From Anaerolineales bacterium (GTDB taxonomy: Bacteria > Chloroflexota > Anaerolineae > Anaerolineales > Villigracilaceae), in assembly GCA_025966435.1 (NCBI GenBank), contig JAICRQ010000100.1, positions 1 to 9,363 of the forward strand: DNA of 9,363 nucleotides. Direction: 5' to 3'. Below, one piece after another: positions 1 through 6,701 of the stretch. The notes beneath the pieces are model-generated. The model made no database searches. It was not told the DNA's origin and worked only from the letters and a program-made list of their open reading frames with translations. The position numbers were made by a program, and so were the translations under genes. Each line of letters opens with the position of its first letter. Position 1 is the stretch's first letter.

Positions 1-900
1 CCAGCTGCTGAAGGATGCCATGACATTCATGGCACCAGACTCCACCGCGCTTTGATATGGTGGCAGGAACACCTCGCGCAGGAACTCTTCAGTAACTTGC
101 ATGTTCCCTTGATCAAGCTGGTAATTTTCGGTACGCGAGGAACCCCAGATCGTCGCGCCGTCACCGATAAAATGTTTGGGAGTGCCAAGCACAAAAATAG
201 ATTGGCCTGGGACCGGATTGTCCTCTGTTGTTAGACTCTGTAACCCTTTCAGATAGGCGGTTCCCAGTGAGCTGACAAGTTCTGTTTCCTCTCCATAGCC
301 TTCATAGGTGCGCCCCCAGCGCACATTCTGCACCACCGCGACGACGGGTGCAAAATTCCAGGGAATGCCGGTGGCGAGCATCTCCTCTGCTGTGGCACGA
401 CCGATTTTTTCAACCAGTTCCGGGTTGTTGGCTGCACCCAACCCGATATTATGCGGAAAGATCGTTGCATTGCGCAGGTTACCGTGACCGTGGACCGCAT
501 CCACACCGTAAAGGATCGGAATCTGCAGCCGTGTAGCGAGTGCTTCCTTTTGAAAGCCCTCTACCATGGTGTACCACGCTTGCGCTGTATTCTCTACTGT
601 CGGATATCCACCGCCTCCGCTCAGGATCGAACCAATATAGTACTTCGTAATATCGCCGGGCTTGATGCTGTTCTTTTCCACCTGAGTCATTTGTCCGATC
701 TTTTCATCGAGAGTCATGCGCGCTAGCAGATCCTCAATTTGTTTCTCAACCGACTGCGACGTTTCCGTGTCCATCACCGGAACTGGAGTTTCCATGACGA
801 CAACAGACGACTCCGTTGGAATAATTGTCGCGGGAGGCGGGGCGCCACAGGCAGAGAGGAGAAAGGAAGTGAGGAGAAGAAAAGATAAACTCTGTTTCAT
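1..900 (-). CDS. Lipoprotein GH3 beta-glucosidase / beta-glucan exohydrolase, N-terminal 300 residues (partial)
   Basis: Open without a stop from the ATG at 900 to position 1, so the gene continues past the window. MKQSLSFLLLTSFLLSAC is a lipoprotein signal with lipobox LSAC; Cys18 should be lipidated, placing the enzyme on the outside of the membrane. A Pro/Thr/Ser-rich spacer runs to about residue 50, then the GH3 barrel begins: VEKQIEDLLARMTLDEKIGQM (51-71), YGVDAVHGHGN (131-141), ATIFPHNIGLGA (145-156), NVRWGRTYEGYGEE (192-205), PKHFIGDGAT (241-250, with the sugar-binding Lys-His pair) and MNVMASFSSW (291-300). The YGVDAVHGH and KHFIGDG segments recall barley ExoI-like enzymes, which remove glucose from the non-reducing ends of beta-glucans and cello-oligosaccharides. 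The catalytic Asp and the second domain lie outside the window, so activity cannot be confirmed. No clear Shine-Dalgarno precedes the ATG. It starts 28 bases after the ATPase stop and is likely co-transcribed. Confidence 0.93.
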   Translation of the reverse strand, partial: MKQSLSFLLLTSFLLSACGAPPPATIIPTESSVVVMETPVPVMDTETSQSVEKQIEDLLARMTLDEKIGQMTQVEKNSIKPGDITKYYIGSILSGGGGYPTVENTAQAWYTMVEGFQKEALATRLQIPILYGVDAVHGHGNLRNATIFPHNIGLGAANNPELVEKIGRATAEEMLATGIPWNFAPVVAVVQNVRWGRTYEGYGEETELVSSLGTAYLKGLQSLTTEDNPVPGQSIFVLGTPKHFIGDGATIWGSSRTENYQLDQGNMQVTEEFLREVFLPPYQSAVESGAMNVMASFSSW

Positions 901-928
901 AGGTGATTGCGCTTCAATTGCACATCAC

Positions 929-1642
929 TCACTTTAGTCCCGGCGTAGTTCGGGAACGCGGGTGATTTTCTATAGCACCATCTTTCAAGGTCAACACTTC
1001 ATGCACATACTGATCGACCAGCGGGTCATGCGAAACCATTAACATGGTAAGGTGCTGGGTCTCCACCAATTCTCGAAAAAATGTCAGCAGCTCGCGCGTG
1101 GTCTTGCTGTCCAGCTCGCCAGTCGGTTCATCGGCAAGTATCAATTCCGCACGATTCGCCAGGGCTCGTGCAATCGCCACACGCTGCTGCTGCCCGCCAG
1201 ACATTTCGTACGGGCGATGGTCACGCCAGCGGCTTAAGCCAACGATCTCCAGGCATTCGAGCGCGCGTTTATGACGCACATCATAGTCATCGCCTTTGAT
1301 TCGCAGTAATAGCTCAATGTTTTCATACGCGGAAAGCGTGGGCAGGAGGCCAAACGACTGGAACACGAGCCCGATTTTTTCTCGCCGCCACTCAGTTAAT
1401 TCCTGGTCGTTCATTTGCATCAGATCGTGTCCAAGCACTTGCACGCTTCCCGAAGTCGGCCGGTCGAGCCCGGCAAGACAATTCAACAACGTTGTCTTGC
1501 CGCTGCCCGAGCGTCCCCTCAGCGCGACAAATCTGCCCGATGGCACATTCAGGCTCACGCCCCGCAATGCCGGGACTCCATCCACATTTGTTTTCAAAGG
1601 ATAGACGCGCCAGAGGTCTTTGGTTTCAATGACGAGAGTCAT
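929..1642 (-). CDS. ABC transporter ATPase (LolD/MacB type), second subunit
   Basis: ATPase subunit of the same transporter, 237 residues, the normal length for a LolD/MacB-type nucleotide-binding protein. All working motifs are present: Walker A GRSGSGKTT (43-51), Q-loop Gln95 in GLVFQSF, signature MSGGQQQ (147-153), Walker B LILADEP (167-173, catalytic Glu172), D-loop GELD (175-178) and H-loop His205. It has no extra C-terminal domain, unlike the ATPase encoded just before it. The two are clearly different proteins, so one double-length permease would most simply carry one of each, giving a heterodimeric motor. The ATG at 1642 overlaps the preceding TGA by four bases (ATGA). The next gene starts 28 bases after its stop. 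An independent homodimer serving another permease cannot be ruled out. Confidence 0.94.
   Translation of the reverse strand: MTLVIETKDLWRVYPLKTNVDGVPALRGVSLNVPSGRFVALRGRSGSGKTTLLNCLAGLDRPTSGSVQVLGHDLMQMNDQELTEWRREKIGLVFQSFGLLPTLSAYENIELLLRIKGDDYDVRHKRALECLEIVGLSRWRDHRPYEMSGGQQQRVAIARALANRAELILADEPTGELDSKTTRELLTFFRELVETQHLTMLMVSHDPLVDQYVHEVLTLKDGAIENHPRSRTTPGLK
1639..1642 (-). promoter_or_regulatory. ATGA overlap coupling the two ATPase genes
   Basis: The minus-strand ATG of the second ATPase (1642-1640) shares two bases with the TGA stop of the first (1641-1639). Such an overlap is typical of translationally coupled subunits of one complex. Confidence 0.85.
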
Positions 1643-2670
1643 TTCTCGTCTCCGTTGGAATTCTTAGAAGAACGCGCGAAACGAGACTTAAAACTCTGCC
1701 ATACTTTCGACAAACCAGATGAAACCTCCAGCGTGTCGGGCTTCACTGACTCTTGATTGCTCGACGACGCGATGTGATCGTGGCTGTGATGTTCCCTCTC
1801 CGGCGGGCGGAGGAGGATTCCCGCTTCCGTAAGCTCCACCTGCACGCGCCGACGGATGTTGAATTGTTCCAGGTATTCGCGCGGGATCTGCAAACGACCG
1901 GCAGCATCCACTACAGCCAGCTCCACGAGATGATGCTCGTCACTATCGGACTTCTGAACCCGTACTGTTTCACTCGCCAGCTTGCCATCACGCACCGCAA
2001 CCACCCGATCCACATGCTGCGCGATGCCCGGGTCATGGCTGACGATAATCATCGTAAGACCCAATTGCTTGTTCAAGGTACGCAGCAGATTGTAAAGGGT
2101 CTGTGCGGTCGCTGTATCGAGTTCGCCGGTTGGCTCGTCTGCCAGTAACAATTTCGGACGGTTTGCGAGAGCAATCGCTACCGCGACGCGCTGCTGCTCA
2201 CCGCCGGAAAGCTCCTCCAAGCGATGATCGATGCGCTCACGCAAGCCAACCGACCCCAAGAGTTCCAAGGCGCGCGGGCGGGTTGATTTTCCAACTTGCC
2301 CGGATAAGGTAAGAGGTAATTCTATATTTTCCACGGCGGTCAAATAGGGGATAAGATTGCGCGCGCCCTGCTGCCAGACGAACCCAACTGTTTTAAGACG
2401 GTATTCGTCTAATGCCCGTGGGCTTAACCGTCCCAAATCCTGTTTGCCGACGAGCGCCCGCCCCCCGGTAGGACGGTCCAGCCCTCCCAGGACGTTGAGG
2501 AGAGTCGATTTGCCGCTCCCACTCGCGCCGACAATGCCCAGCATCTCACCCTCGGCAACGCTGATATCCATTCCCTGCAATGCCTGCACTTCGACAGACC
2601 CACCTCCTTCCTGATGGAGGCGATAGATCTTGACGAGGTTTTCGCAGAGGATCAAAGGGTCAGTGCTCAT
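1639..2670 (-). CDS. ABC transporter ATPase (LolD/MacB type) with C-terminal AbrB/SpoVT-like domain
   Basis: ATP-hydrolysing subunit, 343 residues, where about 225-240 is usual for LolD-type ATPases. The nucleotide-binding domain (about 5-235) is intact: Walker [10 protein letters not shown] (48-56), Q-loop VWQQ (98-101), signature LSGGEQQ (154-160), Walker B LLLADEP (174-180, catalytic Glu179), D-loop GELD and H-loop His212. The extra part is the unusual one. Residues about 248-290 ([18 protein letters not shown], then [15 protein letters not shown]) fit the swapped-hairpin fold of AbrB/SpoVT/MazE-type DNA-binding domains, whose core is a D-x-x-GR-x-x-IP motif and an ILLRP-like final strand. 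A His-rich stretch (REHHSHDH, 292-299) and a basic tail (about 319-335) follow. Start ATG at 2670 sits directly after the palindromic repeat without a visible ribosome site. The ATGA overlap with the second ATPase implies coupled translation. Function of the added domain is inferred only: pairing of ATPases, or DNA/RNA binding for feedback control. Confidence 0.92.
   Translation of the reverse strand: MSTDPLILCENLVKIYRLHQEGGGSVEVQALQGMDISVAEGEMLGIVGASGSGKSTLLNVLGGLDRPTGGRALVGKQDLGRLSPRALDEYRLKTVGFVWQQGARNLIPYLTAVENIELPLTLSGQVGKSTRPRALELLGSVGLRERIDHRLEELSGGEQQRVAVAIALANRPKLLLADEPTGELDTATAQTLYNLLRTLNKQLGLTMIIVSHDPGIAQHVDRVVAVRDGKLASETVRVQKSDSDEHHLVELAVVDAAGRLQIPREYLEQFNIRRRVQVELTEAGILLRPPEREHHSHDHIASSSNQESVKPDTLEVSSGLSKVWQSFKSRFARSSKNSNGDEK
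1650..1653 (-). promoter_or_regulatory. Shine-Dalgarno GGAG for the second ATPase
   Basis: On the minus strand GGAG lies 7 bases before the ATG at 1642 and inside the last codons of the first ATPase. It is the clearest ribosome-binding site in the window. It supports the choice of 1642 as start and suggests the second ATPase is made by both coupling and direct initiation, possibly in more copies than the first. Confidence 0.7.
1801..1932 (-). other. AbrB/SpoVT-like swapped-hairpin domain within the ATPase
   Basis: Codons for residues 247-290 of the first ATPase. The pattern is hydrophobic strand, DAAGRLQIP loop, short helix [17 protein letters not shown] strand, then GILLRPPE. This is the arrangement of the MazE_antitoxin/AbrB family, where GR-x-x-IP precedes the helix and each domain pairs with a second copy. 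In that family basic residues on the hairpin touch DNA; here Arg259, Arg264 and the run Arg273-275 could play that role. Recognition is by eye; a profile search was not possible. Confidence 0.75.
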
Positions 2671-2676
2671 TGTGTC

Positions 2677-2712
2677 TACGCGGGGCGGAATGCGCGAAGC
2701 GTCCGCCCTACG
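2677..2712. repeat. REP-like GC-rich palindrome between permease and first ATPase
   Basis: Plus-strand arms GGGCGGA (2683-2689) and TCCGCCC (2702-2708) pair perfectly. Inside, CGC (2693-2695) and GCG (2699-2701) close a GAA loop. The arms extend outward with mismatches (11 of 14 positions pair), and TACG occurs directly repeated at 2677-2680 and 2709-2712. Read on the minus strand it begins GTAGGGCGGACGC, and this TAG (2710-2708) is the permease stop codon. The hairpin fills nearly the whole 37-base gap and ends about 6 bases before the ATPase ATG, leaving no ribosome-binding site between them. There is no T-run, so a terminator is unlikely; an mRNA processing or stability element is possible. 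Confidence 0.65.
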
Positions 2713-5620
2713 TGGTCTCTCCTAATTTAATTGCCTGGAAGATTTTCATTCGGACCAGCAAGCTGGAAAGAACCGCGAGCGCTCCGACAAAAAGCAGAGT
2801 GAATAAAACATAAATCTGTGTGATCGATAGCCACGCAATTTCAATCTGGAATGGCGGATATTGGGATTGTGTGCTGGCGCCGATCTGTAAGAACGGAACA
2901 AAGAGTCGGCTGGCGAATACGCCCAGTGCTGTCCCTACGCCGATGCCAAGCAAAACTAAAAAGGCAAGCTCCGCGGCGAGCAGCGAGGTCATTTGTCGAA
3001 TCGATAAGCCAATCGCGCGCAGCATCCCCATCTCGATATAGCGGCGACGAAAGGAAAAAAGCGCATACAGGAGGAAACCCAAAACAGTCAAGAGAGCGGA
3101 TGAAACAAACCCAACTGAAAGCAAACCGAATAAGCCCTGCCGTTCGGGCCGGCGTTGTTCGGCACGGATACTTAACTCTGCCGATGACCATTCCTGGACA
3201 ATCGTGTTCAATCCGTTCTGCACCAGCTTTGATTGATCGGCTTGCTGATCGAGCAGGATACTGAAGCCGCGCACGGCGTAGGCGATGTGTTCGGGGTCTG
3301 CATCGCTCGTTGTTCCCAACCAGACTTCATACGGATACTCCGCCCCTGCACGCAGGAACAATTCCTCGAGATTGCCAACGATCATGGTGCCGTCTTCCGG
3401 ATACCAGGTGGGGAACAGTTCAAATGACCCCACAATGGGCGACTCCATAGGGATGGATTGACCTGCCACACCGGTCGTGACCGCGAGCCGCAGCGTATCT
3501 CCCACGTTGAGTTTTTGTCCTGCGAGCAAACTATTCGGAACCAGAACACCACTCGGATTGGCGGCTAATTGGTTCATCAATACGCCAAGTTGCTCTGAGG
3601 CAAAGTCTCTTTGCCAGTAAGCGGCGGAAGGGAAGGTGAGCCGGTCGATCGCCAGAAATGTTCCCTGCAGAGAACCCGTCTGTGCCGTCCCTGAAAATTT
3701 ATAGCGCCCCACACGGGTTGCCGACTGCACGCCGGGAATACTTAAGTGATCTTCCACAGGTCCAAAGGTATATACAGGATTCGGATTGTCCTGGTTGAAC
3801 GTGGTGCCGAGTTCAAAAATATTCAAGTCTGCTCCCACCTGGTAGTGAATCTGCTTGTCCAACTGGGAGTCCAGCGTGCGCGCTAGGGAGGCGGTGAATG
3901 CCGATAAGCCGAGCGTCAACACGAGCAACACAAGCGGCGCACTGTAAAGGGCAGGAGTACGCGCCAGGTAGCGTGCCGCCATCAACAAACCGACGCTCTT
4001 TGACGGTTTGAGCAACCGGGAGAGAATGTCCATTAAGCGGGGGACAAGTCGAAGGGTGAAGAGAGCAACCGAGAAGATGCCCAGCGCAGGCACGAGAAGC
4101 AGGAGCGGATTCTCCAATGGATCGGGAATCCCTTCTGCTCCCTCCAGGGCTTTTTGAGACTGCTGTGTGAGTTGCCATAATCCGTAGCCCGCGGGGATGA
4201 GCAGAAGAACATCCAACCCGTAACGCTGCCACCATGCGGTGCGGAAGGAACGGGCGCGTTCCTGTTTATAAGTCACTATGGTGTTTTGCGCGGCGCTCAA
4301 AGTGGGAAGCAAAACTTGAATCATCAGAATGATGGCAATGCCAAGCAAACCATAGCCAAGGATCTGCGGTGTCATGCTGACCCGCAAGCCGCCTGTCGCG
4401 CCGAAATCCAGAAAGCTGCGTGCCTTGCCGATGAAATGCGTGATCAGATAAGCAAGCCCGATACCACCTGCTAACGCCACCGCACCCAGAATCATCCCCT
4501 GCAGGAGGGAAATGCCAACGACTTGCAGGGTGCTGGCGCCGCGACTTCGCAGTATTGCCATTTCACCGCGCTGCTCGTTGACAAACAAGCCTGCTACCAG
4601 CCCGATGAAGGCAAGAATCAAGCTCAGGATCGGGACACTGAATGCGAACAAAAGATAGGTAAGTGCTGGCGCATTGTCCTGGTACCGAGCCAGCGCCTCC
4701 AGCGGGGAAGCGATCAAAGCGGTTTGAGGCAGAAGTGTATTGACTCGATTTTCGATGGATTGAATTCGCCTCTGCAGCGGAGCTACGTCCTTCGCGTGGA
4801 GCGAGGAGCCACCGGCAACGATCATCCAGGTCGCATTGCGCAGCTCATCGTCAACTCGGTCGCTGATGATTCCTTTATAGCTTTCTTCGTGCACCAGAAG
4901 AAGGCTTTCCCCCCTCACATCCCAATAGGAGGCAGTGGGGTCTACTGCTCGCCAGAGCCCGACAATTGCAACCGGGATCTGACCGTCCTCCGTGCGGAGC
5001 GAGTATGTATCACCTACCTGGACGCCGAATTCGCTTGCCAGGCTCTCGTGTGCCATCGCTTCGATCACACCGCCTTCCCGCAGCAAGGACATAAAGGGTT
5101 GCGGCGGCGAACCATTCACAATAATGACGGTCTCCTCCATCGGCGTGATGAACGCGATGTTAGCGGAAGTCAACGGGTATTGCGTGCCAGGGTTATTCGG
5201 GTCGCGCGGTGAGAACATGGAATATCCATCCGTACGGAAACGTCGGACCAATTGAAGAATTGGCAGATCAATTGTTTGTAGCGCCTCACCGGAGAAATAC
5301 GTATCGACCCTTTCCACGTCGTTCCACTGTGGACTATTTCTTCCCGCTGCTTTTTGCTCAAATACAAAAGCCAGGGGCGCGTAGTCAACAGGTTTTTGAA
5401 TTAGATCGACTTCGCGTCCCGCCAAGAGTTCTTCACGCAAGAGACGGAAATAGGTTGCATCGGCGTATAGAGGCACACTCAGGGTAAACCCGGAGGCGAT
5501 CATCAACCCAGCGATGGATGCCAGGCTGAGGAAACGCTGAGTCAACAAACGTTTAAACGCAATGCCTGCGGTTGCCCAAATTTGGAATGTGAAAGCGATG
5601 ATGTGAGAAAAAAATTTCAT
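2708..5620 (-). CDS. Duplicated FtsX/MacB-type ABC transporter permease, about ten membrane segments
   Basis: Membrane subunit of a type VII (MacB/LolCDE/FtsEX-like) ABC system, 970 residues. By eye the segments are TM1 31-52, a large outside domain 53-318, TM2 319-347, TM3 364-396, TM4 418-440, two linking segments near 469-484 and 505-523, TM7 559-580, a second outside domain 581-829, then TM8 830-857, TM9 876-905 and TM10 932-957. The two FtsX halves carry matching cytoplasmic coupling motifs, NEQRGEMAILRSRGAS (348-363) and RRRYIEMGMLRAIGLS (858-873), which contact the ATPases. This 4+2+4 layout resembles YbbP-like or BceB-like permeases more than the four-segment MacB. There is no fused ATPase domain; two ATPase genes follow. 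Starting at 5620 leaves 8 bases after the adaptor stop, with a weak GAG as ribosome site. The TAG stop lies inside a palindromic repeat. Substrate unknown. Confidence 0.9.
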   Translation of the reverse strand: MKFFSHIIAFTFQIWATAGIAFKRLLTQRFLSLASIAGLMIASGFTLSVPLYADATYFRLLREELLAGREVDLIQKPVDYAPLAFVFEQKAAGRNSPQWNDVERVDTYFSGEALQTIDLPILQLVRRFRTDGYSMFSPRDPNNPGTQYPLTSANIAFITPMEETVIIVNGSPPQPFMSLLREGGVIEAMAHESLASEFGVQVGDTYSLRTEDGQIPVAIVGLWRAVDPTASYWDVRGESLLLVHEESYKGIISDRVDDELRNATWMIVAGGSSLHAKDVAPLQRRIQSIENRVNTLLPQTALIASPLEALARYQDNAPALTYLLFAFSVPILSLILAFIGLVAGLFVNEQRGEMAILRSRGASTLQVVGISLLQGMILGAVALAGGIGLAYLITHFIGKARSFLDFGATGGLRVSMTPQILGYGLLGIAIILMIQVLLPTLSAAQNTIVTYKQERARSFRTAWWQRYGLDVLLLIPAGYGLWQLTQQSQKALEGAEGIPDPLENPLLLLVPALGIFSVALFTLRLVPRLMDILSRLLKPSKSVGLLMAARYLARTPALYSAPLVLLVLTLGLSAFTASLARTLDSQLDKQIHYQVGADLNIFELGTTFNQDNPNPVYTFGPVEDHLSIPGVQSATRVGRYKFSGTAQTGSLQGTFLAIDRLTFPSAAYWQRDFASEQLGVLMNQLAANPSGVLVPNSLLAGQKLNVGDTLRLAVTTGVAGQSIPMESPIVGSFELFPTWYPEDGTMIVGNLEELFLRAGAEYPYEVWLGTTSDADPEHIAYAVRGFSILLDQQADQSKLVQNGLNTIVQEWSSAELSIRAEQRRPERQGLFGLLSVGFVSSALLTVLGFLLYALFSFRRRYIEMGMLRAIGLSIRQMTSLLAAELAFLVLLGIGVGTALGVFASRLFVPFLQIGASTQSQYPPFQIEIAWLSITQIYVLFTLLFVGALAVLSSLLVRMKIFQAIKLGETT

Positions 5621-5628
5621 CGAGGTCT

Positions 5629-6699
5629 CTACGGCCCGACAACGACCTGATTTTCCTCAAGACCCGAAACAATTTCCACCCGGTCGCGGGTCTGTAAGCC
5701 GATCTCTACGTCGATGCGCTGGGGTCCGCTGTCACTACTGATGATCACAAATGTACGCCCACCTGCAGAACGAATTGCATCGGGAGGTAGCCAGAGCACG
5801 TCTTCCTTACTGGCGAGTAATACGGTCACGGTGACATTGTCGCCCGCTTGATAGGTGCTGGCAGAGGGCGATGAGTCTAAAACAACATGGATGGTTCTAT
5901 CGTCGCTTGCCCCCGTCCCATATGGGGAGGGAAGTTGGCGGATCGTGCCGGTCAGTTTTGCGTCAGCGTTCGCATCCAGCGTGACCGTCACCGGCATGCC
6001 CTCGAACATTTCCCTTACTTCCGTATCGCCTTTGCTGGCCTCCAGGTCCGCGACGACCTCGAGTTGATCCGGGTCGCCAAGGACGAATGCAGGTGTATCT
6101 GGCGTGACATTGCGCCCGACGTTGACGGCAGCGATAATTGTGCCGTCTGCCGGTGCGAAAGCTCTGGCTTGCGCCACCTGTGCATCGAGTTCATCGAGCA
6201 CAGGAGATTCCGGATCGATACCCAAGCTTTGGAGGACTTCATCCAGATTCATCTGTGCCAGTTCCACCTGCAGTTCCTGGATCTTTATTTCGTTTGCTGA
6301 TCGACCCTGCGTTTTGAACTGTTCCAGAGTTAACTGTGCGATTTCCAGATCGATCTGGGCGCGGCGAATGGTGCGTCGTGTTTCGTCTACCTGTGCTCGT
6401 AACTCCTGTGCTTCAGCCAACTCCCCGAGCAATTCTCCTTCTGTCACCTCATCGTTGACATTTGCGTAAACTTCCCGCACCTGTCCGGGAAGCTGAAAGT
6501 ACACCGTTTCCAAAGCCAGCGGCACTACGCGTCCACTCAACTTTGCCTCGACGATAATATCGCCGCGCTGCACCGTGAATGTGGGGCGTACCGGTGTGGG
6601 GAAGGGAGTAGGCGTAACTTCGCTGGTGATCTGTCCCCTTCCACAACCTGTGAGACATAACGCGAGAGCGATGAAAAAAAATAACAATCTTCTTTTCAT
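5629..6699 (-). CDS. Lipoprotein membrane-fusion (periplasmic adaptor) protein, HlyD/MacA type
   Basis: Adaptor subunit of an ABC export-type complex, 356 residues, anchored outside the cytoplasmic membrane. It starts with MKRRLL and a hydrophobic stretch ending in the lipobox LTGC, so Cys19 should be lipidated. A Thr/Pro-rich linker (TPTPFPTPVRPT, 29-40) lifts it from the membrane. The family's order follows: a first lipoyl half with LSGRVVPL and PGQVREVYANVNDEVTEGELL (55-91); an Ala/Glu/Gln-rich antiparallel coiled coil (about 95-180); the second lipoyl half FAPADGTIIAAVNVGRNV (181-198); a beta-barrel (about 210-300); and a membrane-proximal domain ending GLEENQVVVG. The coiled coil is short, about 85 residues in all. 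Its start overlaps the phosphorylase stop, and the permease begins 8 bases after its TAG. The cargo is unknown, and no outer-membrane channel gene is visible, which fits either a monoderm host or a partner elsewhere. Confidence 0.9.
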   Translation of the reverse strand: MKRRLLFFFIALALCLTGCGRGQITSEVTPTPFPTPVRPTFTVQRGDIIVEAKLSGRVVPLALETVYFQLPGQVREVYANVNDEVTEGELLGELAEAQELRAQVDETRRTIRRAQIDLEIAQLTLEQFKTQGRSANEIKIQELQVELAQMNLDEVLQSLGIDPESPVLDELDAQVAQARAFAPADGTIIAAVNVGRNVTPDTPAFVLGDPDQLEVVADLEASKGDTEVREMFEGMPVTVTLDANADAKLTGTIRQLPSPYGTGASDDRTIHVVLDSSPSASTYQAGDNVTVTVLLASKEDVLWLPPDAIRSAGGRTFVIISSDSGPQRIDVEIGLQTRDRVEIVSGLEENQVVVGP

Positions 6700-6701
6700 T
6701 A
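6697..6701 (-). promoter_or_regulatory. TAATG stop-start overlap coupling the phosphorylase to the adaptor gene
   Basis: On the minus strand the phosphorylase stop TAA (6701-6699) shares its last A with the ATG (6699-6697) of the membrane-fusion protein. Only a poor, distant AGGG sits upstream (about 6712-6715), so initiation most likely depends on ribosomes finishing the phosphorylase. Confidence 0.75.

Noticed and set aside
929..2670. The two neighbouring ATPase genes as one protein broken by a frameshift
   Set aside because: Each has its own complete set of Walker A, signature, Walker B and H-loop motifs, and the ATGA overlap is a normal operon junction.
2683..2708. Hairpin as a rho-independent terminator
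   Set aside because: The coding-strand sequence after the stem is CGCGTAGACACA, with no T-run, and the downstream gene continues the operon.
3813..4235. Minus-strand 140-codon frame and other frames of 60-137 codons across the window
   Set aside because: All overlap strongly supported genes in another frame or strand and show no domain, signal peptide or ribosome site.
4523..5212. Long plus-strand open frame of 229 codons
   Set aside because: It lies wholly antisense to the permease, whose frame has clear membrane segments and FtsX motifs. The antisense product has no recognisable domain and is rich in Cys, His and Gln as expected from a shadow frame.
2708..6699. Calling the system MacAB, a macrolide exporter
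   Set aside because: The permease has no fused ATPase domain and about ten rather than four membrane segments, so gene symbol and drug substrate would be over-interpretation.
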